From: Vampirovibrio sp041737375
GTDB taxonomy: Bacteria > Cyanobacteriota > Vampirovibrionia > Vampirovibrionales > Vampirovibrionaceae
Length of the DNA stretch: 64,000 bases
Assembly (NCBI RefSeq): GCF_041737375.1
Contig: NZ_JBGSRV010000020.1
Span: 62,001-126,000 of the forward strand
Direction of reading: 5' to 3'
In this document: positions 1 through 8,323 of the stretch, piece by piece
Position numbering within the stretch: position 1 is the first letter of the stretch
Layout: every line of letters starts with the position of its first letter
The notes under the pieces: generated by a model
The model's input: the letters and a program-made list of their open reading frames with translations, nothing else
What the model was told of the DNA's origin: nothing
Databases searched by the model: none
Position numbers and translations under genes: made by a program

Positions 1-116
1 CAGAATTGAGCCAGAATTTCCACGAACTCCATTTCATGCTGAAGTTCCTGAATTTGTTTTTGTAGCTGTTGCACTTGTTTTTGACCTGGATTAAGACCTT
101 GATTGAATAAAGGCAT
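1..116 (-). CDS. 5' end of a coiled-coil protein (runs off the window)
   Basis: Only the first 38 codons are present. The reading begins MPLFNQGLNPGQKQ and continues as a Gln/Lys/Glu-rich stretch (QQLQKQIQELQHEME) with heptad-like leucines, typical of a coiled coil. The ATG at 116 is preceded by an AGAGGGA Shine-Dalgarno sequence about 7 bases upstream, which supports the start. No family can be named from this fragment. Confidence 0.6.
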   Translation of the reverse strand, partial: MPLFNQGLNPGQKQVQQLQKQIQELQHEMEFVEILAQF

Positions 117-598
117 GATGAAATCCCTCTTTTTGATAGAAACGACCCTGAATCAAGGCGTTTTCTGTAACCTGAATGATTGCAATGATGGAAGTTGGAA
201 TGGATGATGAGAAAGATGAATGTGATGGATATACTATATATAAAAATTGCAGCGCCTTAGAATTGCCAAGTGACTCCAAATGACTGTCATTTCGTTGCAA
301 ACCTTTACATTAGAGACTGGGACGGAACTGCCGCATAGGATGCCCCCCCCTTGCTTTCTTGCTTCCCATAACTTGGATATACAGGGTGGAACCTGTCAGG
401 AATAATGAAGGAGCCTTTGGAAAGGGCTGAACGGGAATCGGCTCAACTGGCCGCAAACGTGGTGGTGCCTACCCGGTTTGCAGGGTAGCCCATTAATTTT
501 TACAACAGAATAAAGTCTGTTTGTGATTTCATGGCATCAAATTTCCTTCAGGCGCTTTTATTGGACATCAGCAGGCTGTAAAAAAGGGTCACAGGGTT
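117..598. other. 482-base noncoding stretch, AT-rich with a G+C-rich structured core
   Basis: No convincing gene is visible. The left part is AT-rich and should hold the promoter of the coiled-coil gene. Between about 381 and 491 lies a more G+C-rich block with several complementary segments, listed separately. From 492 the sequence is AT-rich again up to the start of the 910-aa gene. Confidence 0.6.
381..500 (+). ncRNA. Candidate structured leader or small RNA (unidentified)
   Basis: Complementary segments seen directly: ACAGG 381-385 with CCTGT 392-396; GAGCC 411-415 with GGCTC 440-444; GCAAAC 453-458 with GTTTGC 476-481; CTACCC 469-474 with GGGTAG 483-488. The last two interleave, as in an H-type pseudoknot. 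GGGCT 424-428 could instead pair with AGCCC 487-491, giving an alternative fold followed by ATTAATTTTT. Elements such as CGCAAA, GCCT and GGTAGCC recall parts of the cyclic-di-GMP-I (GEMM) consensus, but I cannot align the whole motif. It lies about 100 bases upstream of the 910-aa gene. Confidence 0.3.
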
Positions 599-3331
599 AT
601 GGCTTCTCCTACCGGGATTGGCGCTTACACCGCTCATCCCCGACAACTTGAGAAACGAAACTCGGCGGAATCAATTCCTGCCACCCCTTTGCCTGCTTCA
701 AACCATGGGAGGGCAGCCCATACGCCCTCTCTTAAATTTAGTGGGGCCGGCGATGCCTTGAGCAAGCTTGTTTCCATGGGCAATGCCCCGGAGTGGATGC
801 AAAAGGCATTTCTCTTCACCTCCAAAGAGGGAGCCTCTGCGGTTTTACCTCTGGAAGGCGCAGTGGTTGCCGGTCGAACCAATAGCGCTTACCGCCGTGA
901 TGGCTGGATGGAGGTTCAGGAGCGGGTTTTTGAGGAAGTTGCCGCCGCCGTGATCTGGCTAAAAGGCGTGGATTTTCTGAAAAATGGCTTTAAATCCGGC
1001 CAAAATAAATTTTTACCTCAATATAAACACTTAAGCCCTGATATTGCCTGGAACCGCCCCTGGGGCAAGGTGAAAACGGTTGATTTAACCGCTCAGGAGC
1101 TGTTTGCTAAAAATCGTACCGAAATTAACTCCCTGTTACGCCTGAAATCAGCGCGCTGGTTGTTCAGCGTTGGGCTGGCTTTGGCAGGGGTGGCCTATGT
1201 GGTGCCTACTTTAAACCAGCTTAAAACCCAGGCCATTATGAGTTATCAACTGTCTCGCAGAAAACGCTCGCAGGAAGGCGACAACGTTCAGTTTGGCGAT
1301 CCCGTGGCCTCGGCGGGATCTCACCGTTTGAGTGAGCCGGATTATTCCGCCAGCACCGCATTTGGTCAGCAACACACTCCTTTGTCGCCTTTAAAGCCTG
1401 ATAGCCATCCATCATCTTTTAACACACCTTTTAAAAGTTCCAATTCATTATCCGTTGGGAATCCATTCTATCAACCTGCCCCACGGGGAGCCGCACAGCC
1501 TCAAAGTGGCTTCTCTCATCCATTTTTTGGAAATCATGCGCCTGCGTCTTCTGCTCAGGGGCCACTAAAACCGCTTGCTAAACCGCTCCAGTTTGGGGCT
1601 ATGCCCGGAGGCTCTCTGGTTCAAGGGCTAGGCCATATGGTGGATCAAACCGCTTACGGCAGCATTCTGGTGGTGGATGCGGGCATTGCTGGCGGCAGAA
1701 GCTATGTGGCCAGCAAGCGCAGCGCTTTTGAAACCGTAGAGGTGCTGGTTCGCGATATTGGCTCGCTTTATTTCTATATCTTATCCGTGCCACATATTAT
1801 GAAGGGGCTAGGCTGGGCCATTGATTCTGGGCTTAAAACCAGTGTTAATCTGGAGCCCAAAGTGGCTGATCGGGTGAATGAGGAAATTAAAGCCAGGTTG
1901 CAGCAGGGCAATCAGCCTTATTCTGTGGAACATATCAAAGCGGTGTTGCACGGCAGTTCGGCCAATGGCCTGCTACTGCCGGAAGGTGCCCTGAAAACAG
2001 AAATGCGCACCGTGAAGGCCAAAAAGTTGGCCGACTGGTTGAAACTGGAAGCCCGTGCTTATTTGGGTAGCCATCAGGCAGATACCTTGATCGATCAGCA
2101 GATGCTGGGCAACCAAACGCGGGTGATGCCCGAGCAGGTGCAGGCTTGGCTGGACGAGCTGGCAACGGGCAAGGGCCCCTTTCAAACCCTGAAAGACGCG
2201 GAGCGTAAAAATTTGAGTGTGGCGCTGAAGCAAGCGTTTCGGCACACGGTGGGCATGGAAGTGACCGGGCTGAAGGACACCACTCGGATGATGGCACAGC
2301 TCAAAAAGCAGTGCCCCGGCCTGAGTGAAACCTTGAATCTCCTGAATGCTGAGGAAGCCACGGCCTTTGGCAGTCGGATTCAACGGATGGCCCGGATCGA
2401 TGCGCTGGATCAGGCCCACTCTCTGTTCCGTCGCTCCGTTAATTTGTTGCGGGATAAACTAAAAGAACAGCCCAAAGGGCTAGAGGATTTAAAAGAGGCG
2501 GAATCGCTGGCCGACTGGCTGGATAACGCCAAAAGTCGGCATTTAACGCTGGAGGAATTGAGCCAACTGGAAAAAAGTGTGGCCCTGCATAAAACGGGTC
2601 CCCAGCGTGTAGAGGGCCTGATGGCCAAGTTGACTCAATTTGCCGAGCAGTCCGGCTCCAGCCACGAAAAAGCGCTGCTGCAAACCTACAAAGCGCAACT
2701 CATCAAGCTGCTGAATGGAGACACCGGTCGTCTGTTTTCGCTGGCCATTGATCAGGGGGATGAGGGGCTGAGCCAGAAGTTACGGGAAATGCTGCAAGGC
2801 GGGCTGCACAACGATACGGCCTTTTTGCGGAAAGCCCAACAGGTGGTGGGGCAGTTTACCCCGGACTCCCGAGACTTTGCGGATTCGGCCAAGGCCGCTG
2901 AAATGCGCGCTTCTATCGGCAAATACGGCGATGCCTTGCTGGGCCGATTGAAAAATGTGCCTGAAAAAGAGGTACAAGCCGAGATAAAGCGCTTTCTGAA
3001 TTTGAATCGCAACTTGAATTACGCCTCTCGATCGGTGGCGCTATTGGGCACCATGTTTTGCTTGGGCTGGCTGGTGCCTCACGTGCAAACCACCATTACC
3101 AAGCGGTTAACCGGCAAAGATAGAAACCCCGGGATCGCCAGTGCGGCCAATGCATTAGGCTATGGTAAAGATAGTGCGGGAAACCCTTTTCAAGCAGAAA
3201 CCCGCTTATTCAACCGACAAAAGGATTCTAGTACATCGCAGCCGTCAGGAACCAGCCCGAACGGCGTGTTTGTGGGGCAAACCACACGGCAATCTTTCCC
3301 CAGTCTGGGTCAAGCCGCTTATCAAAGTTAA
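599..3331 (+). CDS. Large hypothetical protein with hydrophobic helices (910 aa)
   Basis: No family recognised. The N-terminus is disordered and carries the short motif SLKFSGAGDALSKLV near residues 44-58. Strongly hydrophobic segments occur near 184-206, 380-405 and 812-832. A Ser/Pro/Gly/Phe-rich low-complexity linker spans about 220-345. The central 430-800 region is largely helical and charged. The first and last hydrophobic segments look alike (Ser/Ala-Arg, then a Gly-rich hydrophobic run ending Val-Pro), which hints at an internal duplication. The ATG at 599 has only a weak AAGGGT upstream. The gene stands alone and converges on a small minus-strand gene. It may be a lineage-specific membrane-associated protein. 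Confidence 0.8.
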   Translation: MASPTGIGAYTAHPRQLEKRNSAESIPATPLPASNHGRAAHTPSLKFSGAGDALSKLVSMGNAPEWMQKAFLFTSKEGASAVLPLEGAVVAGRTNSAYRRDGWMEVQERVFEEVAAAVIWLKGVDFLKNGFKSGQNKFLPQYKHLSPDIAWNRPWGKVKTVDLTAQELFAKNRTEINSLLRLKSARWLFSVGLALAGVAYVVPTLNQLKTQAIMSYQLSRRKRSQEGDNVQFGDPVASAGSHRLSEPDYSASTAFGQQHTPLSPLKPDSHPSSFNTPFKSSNSLSVGNPFYQPAPRGAAQPQSGFSHPFFGNHAPASSAQGPLKPLAKPLQFGAMPGGSLVQGLGHMVDQTAYGSILVVDAGIAGGRSYVASKRSAFETVEVLVRDIGSLYFYILSVPHIMKGLGWAIDSGLKTSVNLEPKVADRVNEEIKARLQQGNQPYSVEHIKAVLHGSSANGLLLPEGALKTEMRTVKAKKLADWLKLEARAYLGSHQADTLIDQQMLGNQTRVMPEQVQAWLDELATGKGPFQTLKDAERKNLSVALKQAFRHTVGMEVTGLKDTTRMMAQLKKQCPGLSETLNLLNAEEATAFGSRIQRMARIDALDQAHSLFRRSVNLLRDKLKEQPKGLEDLKEAESLADWLDNAKSRHLTLEELSQLEKSVALHKTGPQRVEGLMAKLTQFAEQSGSSHEKALLQTYKAQLIKLLNGDTGRLFSLAIDQGDEGLSQKLREMLQGGLHNDTAFLRKAQQVVGQFTPDSRDFADSAKAAEMRASIGKYGDALLGRLKNVPEKEVQAEIKRFLNLNRNLNYASRSVALLGTMFCLGWLVPHVQTTITKRLTGKDRNPGIASAANALGYGKDSAGNPFQAETRLFNRQKDSSTSQPSGTSPNGVFVGQTTRQSFPSLGQAAYQS

Positions 3332-3337
3332 GTATCC

Positions 3338-3481
3338 CTAACCCAGGCTTCCAGTGATCACGAGCTGAGGCGTTTTCATTTGCTGGTTTGGGTCATTGCT
3401 GGCCACGCCTGTCAAAACCAGAACGCAGGTCATCAGGCTTATAAAGCCCAGAATTTCAAGAGTTAGAATCGCTTTTCGCAT
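3338..3481 (-). CDS. Small single-pass membrane or exported peptide (47 aa)
   Basis: An open frame of 47 codons begins MRKAILTLEILGFISLM, continues with a hydrophobic stretch to about residue 27, and ends in a short polar tail (SNDPNQQMKTPQLVITGSLG). A basic start followed by one hydrophobic helix fits a small membrane protein or a signal-peptide-bearing peptide. The ribosome-binding site is weak (GGCAGGC). It converges on the preceding gene with only 6 bases between the stops. No family recognised. Confidence 0.4.
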   Translation of the reverse strand: MRKAILTLEILGFISLMTCVLVLTGVASNDPNQQMKTPQLVITGSLG

Positions 3482-3791
3482 AAATGCCTGCCGCTATTGG
3501 TATAGGTCACTAATGATTAAAAAACAAAAATAAGGGCGAAATTGCTGCTTTCCTTACATTTGTTGATACGGGTGGGGTTTTATCCCCATTGAGTTTAAGG
3601 GTTGGCAAAGGCGTATTTGCCCATAGGAGCGGAAATTCCAGGTAATGGCTTGCGATAGGACAGAACAAAAGGCATGATTGATCCCCCCCATATTACATTT
3701 TGTCAGTTTTGAGTGGGTAAAGGATTGATCTTGATAAGTTCGATGGCTATACTATTAAGAAGTAAAGTAGTTTTTATAAGGATACGATTAC
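3482..3791. other. 310-base gap carrying the promoter of the HxlR-type gene
   Basis: No gene is visible. The left part presumably holds the promoter of the small minus-strand gene. The right end carries the promoter listed separately. I see no repeat or strong hairpin in between. Confidence 0.5.
3725..3753 (+). promoter_or_regulatory. Sigma-70-type promoter of the HxlR-type regulator
   Basis: TTGATC (3725-3730) and TATACT (3748-3753) are separated by exactly 17 bases. The predicted transcription start near 3760 leaves a leader of about 30 bases to the GTG start at 3792. Confidence 0.6.
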
Positions 3792-4229
3792 GTGTCTAAA
3801 ATGGTTGATAAAATGACGGGTACTTTTGCGCCAGAAGCCATTGATCCCCAAGATTTGCAGGATGTGACCGAAAACCTGAACCGCCTGATGCATGCGGGCC
3901 TATATGGGGTAGAATCTCCCATTGAGCGGGCTATGGAGTTAATTGGCGATAAATATTCCTTTCAAATCATCCATTTGCTTTACCAGATGGAGCGCCAGCG
4001 TTTTGTGGAGCTGGAACACCAGATTACGGGCATTTCTCCCCGCACCCTCAGCGCCAGACTGAAGCACCTTGAAAAGTTTAGACTCATTAACCGGCACCAA
4101 TTCCCCACCATTCCCCCCAAGGTGGAGTATGAGTTAACGGAACGGGGCAGGGATCTGGCCAGTACGCTCAACAGTCTGAAAACCTGGGCAGACCGCTGGT
4201 TTCCCTACGCTCCCAGCACTGGCGGCTAG
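3792..4229 (+). CDS. HxlR-family winged-helix transcriptional regulator (145 aa)
   Basis: Residues 35-135 carry the HxlR/MarR-like winged helix. SPIERAMELIGDKYSFQIIHLL is the usual 'cpie..l.ligGKW.l.Il..L' opening, followed by F-x-E-L...ITGISPRTLSARLKHLE (recognition helix) and VEYELTERGRDL (wing). Such proteins are dimeric DNA-binding regulators that respond to redox, aldehyde or unknown ligands. The usual early cysteine is replaced (SP instead of CP), so thiol sensing at that position is unlikely. The GTG start has AAGGA upstream and lies under a good promoter. It sits just before the sugar-permease pair and may control it; that is inference. Confidence 0.9.
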   Translation: MSKMVDKMTGTFAPEAIDPQDLQDVTENLNRLMHAGLYGVESPIERAMELIGDKYSFQIIHLLYQMERQRFVELEHQITGISPRTLSARLKHLEKFRLINRHQFPTIPPKVEYELTERGRDLASTLNSLKTWADRWFPYAPSTGG

Positions 4230-4452
4230 TTCCGGCTAGACGTATCTAAGTTGAACCTTGCCATGCAGGGCGTTGCTTGCGTTTGGCGTGATCGTGGATT
4301 TGAATGCTCAATGGTTGAGCGGGGCCTTGCTTTCAACAGCGGGCCGGTTTTTTCGTGTTTTTTGAGGCACTTTGGGGCGGGAATTGCTAAAAATTATCGC
4401 CAACGGCTTTAAATCCGCTAGAATGGTTGGGATAGAGAACGGAAAGATTGGC

Positions 4453-5382
4453 ATGTTCCGTAAACAAACGCCCTATTTATACCTGATTTTACCGGCTATT
4501 TTTATGATCGGTTTCTTCTTTTTGCCGCTGTTCATGGCCTTCGGCATCAGCCTGTCCGATTATTCCCGGGATATCTACCATCCAGCCTTTGTGGGCTTGG
4601 CCAATTACGCCCATTTAGCTCAGTCCGCCCCGTTTTGGCATGCCTTACGCAATACCTTTGTGTTTTTGCTGGGGGTGGTGCCTGCCATGGTGGTGTTGCC
4701 CATTTTTCTGGCCTTGTTGCTGAACGGTAAGTTGAAGGGCATTTCCGTTTTTCGTAGCCTGATTTACATTCCGGTGGTCATCTCCATGGTGGTGGTGGGC
4801 ATTGCATGGCGCTGGCTGTACGCCGATGATGGCTTGATCAACTGGTTTTTATCTTTGTTTGGTGTAGGTAAGGTGGGTTGGCTGGTTAGCCCCGATATCG
4901 CCCTGTACAGCGTGATGATCGTGGTGGTTTGGAAAGGGTTGGCCTATTACATGATGATGTATCTGGCGCACCTGCAAAGCTTGTCTCAGGACTTGTACGA
5001 GGCCGCCGAGATTGACGGGGCCAACCTGTGGCAAAAACACCTCAATATCACCTTGCCTCACTTACGCCCTACCATGGTGATGGTGGGTATCATCAGCACC
5101 ATTGGCAGCCTGAAAGTGTTTACCGAAATTTATGTAATGACCCGCGGCGGCCCGGTAAACGCCACCAAAACGCTGGTTTATTACATTTATGAGCGGGCCT
5201 TTGAGAATTTGGATTTGGGCATTGCCAGCGCTGCCGGAATTGTTTTAATGCTCATTTTGCTGGCCTTTAGCTTGCTTGAAATGAAATTATCCCCCAAGGA
5301 TGAGCCTGCGGTGGCCAAACCGGTTGAAGCGCTCAAAAAGGCACCCTCTCCGTTGCTTCCCAATCAAACCGGGGCCATTTAA
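4453..5382 (+). CDS. Sugar ABC transporter permease, MalF/UgpA type
   Basis: An inner-membrane permease with six predicted helices. The EAA loop, which contacts the ATPase, reads EAAEIDGANLWQKHLNITLP. Family proteins pair with a MalG-type partner to import sugars or glycerol-3-phosphate. I place the start at ATG 4453 (MFRKQTPYLYLILPA) because GGAAAG lies 6 bases upstream and the family N-terminus begins this way; an upstream TTG at 4372 or ATG at 4423 would add a non-conserved tail. The partner permease begins 3 bases after the stop. No ATP-binding subunit or solute-binding protein is nearby, so the substrate cannot be assigned. Confidence 0.93.
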   Translation: MFRKQTPYLYLILPAIFMIGFFFLPLFMAFGISLSDYSRDIYHPAFVGLANYAHLAQSAPFWHALRNTFVFLLGVVPAMVVLPIFLALLLNGKLKGISVFRSLIYIPVVISMVVVGIAWRWLYADDGLINWFLSLFGVGKVGWLVSPDIALYSVMIVVVWKGLAYYMMMYLAHLQSLSQDLYEAAEIDGANLWQKHLNITLPHLRPTMVMVGIISTIGSLKVFTEIYVMTRGGPVNATKTLVYYIYERAFENLDLGIASAAGIVLMLILLAFSLLEMKLSPKDEPAVAKPVEALKKAPSPLLPNQTGAI

Positions 5383-5384
5383 CG

Positions 5385-6227
5385 ATGAAAAAAGTCCTGA
5401 AAAAAGCCCTGCAATACCTGATTTTGAGTTTACTGGTGGCCTTCTCCATTTTGCCGTTTCTGTGGCTGCTTTCCACGGCACTAAAAAGCCCCGGAGAAAA
5501 CATTTTTGCCTATCCGCCCCGCTTTATCCCGCTTCATCCCACCCTGGACAACTTTGTGAGCGTGTGGAACAAGGTTCCCATGTTCTGGTTTTTTCTCAAC
5601 AGCATCATTGTGACCCTGTTTACCATTGTTTTAAATATCGCCCTCAGCGTCATGGCCGCTTACCCTTTGGCCCGCATGCGATTTCAAGGCCGAGGCGCTA
5701 TCTTTTTCAGCATTTTGGCCACCATGATGATACCTTTTCAGGTGTTAATGATTCCCCTGTACCTGATTTGCCTCAAGCTGAATTTGACCGACAGCGCTGG
5801 CATGGTGAACGGCTGGCTGGGCTTGGTGCTGCCCTTTGCGGTCAGTGGGTTTGGTATCTTTTTTGTGCGTCAGGCGTTGATTACCCTGCCCAAAGAGCTG
5901 GAGGAATCGGCGGTGCTGGACGGGTGCAACAGCTTGCAGATTTTATGGTATGTGCTACTGCCGCTGATTCGGCCAACGCTGGCTACTTTGGCGGTTTTTG
6001 CGTTTATGGCCACTTGGGGCGAATTTTTGTGGCCTAGCATTATCTTATCGGAACCCAACCACTTCACGCTACCCGTGGGGCTTGTGCAGCTACAAAGCGC
6101 CTTTAGCGCCGATTGGAAGCTAATCGCCGCAGGAACGCTGCTATCCATGGTGCCCATGCTGGTTTTCTTTTTCGCCTTGCAAAAATATTTCGTTTCTGGC
6201 GTGACCAGCGGGGCGGTTAAAGGGTAG
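5385..6227 (+). CDS. Sugar ABC transporter permease, MalG/UgpE type (280 aa)
   Basis: The second permease of the importer. It has a hydrophobic N-terminal helix, the usual P-x-NF...W segment (PTLDNFVSVWNKVPMF), and an EAA loop reading EESAVLDGCNSLQILWYVLLP. It ends in the small G/K tail common in the family. It follows the MalF-type gene by two bases and is surely co-transcribed. The ATPase and binding protein must be encoded elsewhere, perhaps a shared MsmK-like ATPase. Confidence 0.93.
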   Translation: MKKVLKKALQYLILSLLVAFSILPFLWLLSTALKSPGENIFAYPPRFIPLHPTLDNFVSVWNKVPMFWFFLNSIIVTLFTIVLNIALSVMAAYPLARMRFQGRGAIFFSILATMMIPFQVLMIPLYLICLKLNLTDSAGMVNGWLGLVLPFAVSGFGIFFVRQALITLPKELEESAVLDGCNSLQILWYVLLPLIRPTLATLAVFAFMATWGEFLWPSIILSEPNHFTLPVGLVQLQSAFSADWKLIAAGTLLSMVPMLVFFFALQKYFVSGVTSGAVKG

Positions 6228-6238
6228 CAACCGGCTGG

Positions 6239-7024
6239 CTAAAAGCCAACCAGCGTGCTGACCGGATCGTAGTACACATCGCCATCGGTTTCACTGGCGT
6301 AAGTGTGCTGCAGTGAATTACCCATTGAGCCTGCAAAGGCAAGCTGAGTTCCCTTTTCGATGTCTGCTTCAAGGTCTGATTTCTCGTCTGATGGTTGAAC
6401 TGTTTTTTCGGCTGCTCTTTCAGCTGGCGCCTGACGGGAAACAGTGGCTTTGGGGTTAATCTCCGAGGTGACCAGTTGATCTCGCTGTTCCTTACCACTT
6501 TGAACGGGCGGTTTGCTTTGCGGCTGAACTTCATCCAGACTGGGCTTAGCGGGGGCCACTTTGGGGCGGCCGGATTGCTGCAAAATCATCTCATCAGTCG
6601 TACCATTCAGCATGGCCACCGTGGGGTTTTGTTGGTCGGGTGTGCCGTTTTTAAGGGTTATGGGAATCACAATCGCCAGCATTAAAACCGCAGCGGCCAA
6701 GGCCCCATAGGGTTTCCACCGGAAGCGGGGATGGCAGGAGATGGGGATCGCTTGCGAACGGGATGAATCGTCTTGCGCAATGCGGGTCATAATGCGTGCT
6801 TCCAGCCCCACTGGAACCGGCACTTCTTCCAGGTCTACAATGGATAGGGAAAGCGTGTTCATGGTTTCCTGATACGCCTGACAGGAGGCGCATTGGCCCA
6901 AGTGGGCGCTTAAAGCGTCTTGCTCGGCTTGGGAGACGGGTTCCGCTTCCATTAAGTCAAAAATGGTTTCCTGCGTCCGATCGCAAGGGGTTAACTCTGT
7001 TTTAAAAGGCTGTGTGTCGCTCAT
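6239..7024 (-). CDS. Zinc-finger anti-sigma factor (261 aa)
   Basis: The N-terminal ZAS-type zinc finger shows His41-x3-Cys45-x2-Cys48 (HLGQCASC), with Cys14 as a possible further ligand. One transmembrane helix lies at about 107-124, followed by a Pro/Lys-rich extracytoplasmic domain. This is the architecture of membrane anti-sigma factors that hold an ECF sigma factor inactive until an envelope signal arrives. The start overlaps the sigma stop by ATGA, with AAGGAG upstream. Overlapping order sigma then anti-sigma supports partnership. The C-terminal domain resembles no family I know, so the signal is unknown. Confidence 0.88.
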   Translation of the reverse strand: MSDTQPFKTELTPCDRTQETIFDLMEAEPVSQAEQDALSAHLGQCASCQAYQETMNTLSLSIVDLEEVPVPVGLEARIMTRIAQDDSSRSQAIPISCHPRFRWKPYGALAAAVLMLAIVIPITLKNGTPDQQNPTVAMLNGTTDEMILQQSGRPKVAPAKPSLDEVQPQSKPPVQSGKEQRDQLVTSEINPKATVSRQAPAERAAEKTVQPSDEKSDLEADIEKGTQLAFAGSMGNSLQHTYASETDGDVYYDPVSTLVGF

Positions 7025-7611
7025 AGCGCCATCTCCTTCACTTCGTTCCTAAGTTTATCCATGCCCCGCTTAATCCAGGTACGTACCGTATTTAACGGAA
7101 TGCCCAGCGCGTCGGCGATTTCTTCGTAACTCAGCTCTTGTTGGTAGCGGAGCAGTAAGGCTTGTCGGTATTTGTCATCCAGCGTTCCTAAAGCTTTCAA
7201 CACCTCTTGGGCGGAGAGCTTTCGCTCTAATTGAGTCACGATATCCTCAGAGGTCTGATGCTCGGCTTCGCCCCATACGCCCTCTTCTTCCAAAGCGTTG
7301 AGGGAAACCAGCCGGGATTGTTTGCGGATTTGACTGATGGCCGCATTGGAAGCGATGCGCAAAATCCAGGGTTTGAAGTTGCGGCTTTGATCAAAGCTTT
7401 TTAAGTTTTGGTAGGCTTTCACGAATGCTTCCTGAGCCATTTCTTCACTGACCTCATGGTTTTGGGTCATTCGGTATAAGTAGTTGTAAACTAGTGGTAA
7501 ATAGCGGTTAACCAGTTGGGAAAATGCTTTTTGATCTCCTTTGACGGCACGCTCAATCAGCTCGGCATCGCCGGGTTGCAGGGCCGTGGTGGGTGGAGAA
7601 GTAAATGTCAT
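7021..7611 (-). CDS. ECF (sigma-70 family) RNA polymerase sigma factor (196 aa)
   Basis: Region 2 is seen at about 40-110 (YLYRMTQNHEVSEEMAQEAFVK, then FKPWILRIASNAA) and region 4 at about 135-185 (LSYEEIADALGIPLNTVRTWIKRG). Regions 1 and 3 are missing, which defines the ECF group. It directs polymerase to a stress regulon and is probably restrained by the overlapping anti-sigma gene. The upstream minus-strand gene encodes a Spy-like periplasmic protein, which suggests envelope stress. The start ATG at 7611 has AGAAGA closely upstream. Confidence 0.95.
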   Translation of the reverse strand: MTFTSPPTTALQPGDAELIERAVKGDQKAFSQLVNRYLPLVYNYLYRMTQNHEVSEEMAQEAFVKAYQNLKSFDQSRNFKPWILRIASNAAISQIRKQSRLVSLNALEEEGVWGEAEHQTSEDIVTQLERKLSAQEVLKALGTLDDKYRQALLLRYQQELSYEEIADALGIPLNTVRTWIKRGMDKLRNEVKEMAL

Positions 7612-7677
7612 TGAATCTTCTAGGCTTCTGAATCAAACAGCACAGGGTTAACCATCCATAAAGGATATTCAGCGGGT

Positions 7678-8199
7678 TTAAAAATCACTGCCTTCGGCAT
7701 GATGGCCTCCTGCTGGCCTTTGTGATTTTCTTTGCGCCTTAAGGGCCTTCAGCTTTTCCAATTGCTCGGGTGTTAGCTCAGCGCGCATGGAGAACCAGGT
7801 TTTCAAACGAATTTCGCCCAATTGTCTTTGCAGTTCATTAATTTCAGCGTTCAGGCTGCGGGCTCCCGCCTCATTGGCGCTGGGCGACTGCACATAGCGC
7901 ATCATGGCTTCCCGCTTGGTTTTAAGCTGCCGTCGCAATACTTCGCTTTGCGATTTGCCATGCGCCATAATGGCTTTTACCTTTTGAGCCTGCTCCGGGC
8001 TGAGCCCCAGCGCTTGCTCCATTTGGGAATGCTTGTCAGCAGCTGCTTTGGCTGAGGCGCTTTGGGCGATTAACTGCCCCGAGTACCCCGAGGCGCCTTC
8101 TCCTGCATAAGCGGCGGTAAATCCTGAGGCACAGCAAAGCAAGAATGCCAGCGGAAGCGCCCAAAAAGCCGGTTTTTGAAAAGGCGTCCGGTTGTGCAT
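7678..8199 (-). CDS. Periplasmic Spy/CpxP-like LTxxQ protein
   Basis: The start chosen, ATG 8199, gives a clear signal peptide (MHNRTPFQKPAFWALPLAFLL... cut after AAYA) and an AGGAG ribosome-binding site; the longer frame to 8292 adds nothing typical. The mature part is helical with two LTxxQ-type motifs (LSPEQAQKVKAIM, LTPEQLEKLKALK), as in Spy/CpxP/ZraP chaperones or metal-stress sensors of the periplasm. It lies directly upstream of the sigma/anti-sigma pair on the same strand, so it may be part of that regulon. Confidence 0.8.
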   Translation of the reverse strand: MHNRTPFQKPAFWALPLAFLLCCASGFTAAYAGEGASGYSGQLIAQSASAKAAADKHSQMEQALGLSPEQAQKVKAIMAHGKSQSEVLRRQLKTKREAMMRYVQSPSANEAGARSLNAEINELQRQLGEIRLKTWFSMRAELTPEQLEKLKALKAQRKSQRPAGGHHAEGSDF

Positions 8200-8323
8200 G
8201 CTGATCTCCTGATTGGTGCTTACATAAACATTACGCTGGCTGGCCCTGAAAAGTTTCAAGCCCAAAACAGCCTTTGAATGGATTTCAAGCATACTCCCTG
8301 ATTGGACTGGGACAATGTCCTAT

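Noticed and set aside
91..300. Minus-strand frame MQRNDSHLESLGNSKALQF... upstream of the coiled-coil gene
   Set aside because: It overlaps the coiled-coil gene's ribosome-binding site and start, and the AT-rich sequence looks like promoter DNA.
5300..6037. Second plus-strand frame across the MalF/MalG junction (245 aa)
   Set aside because: It lies wholly over the two permease genes in another frame and its translation is rich in His, Arg and Cys, typical of a shadow.
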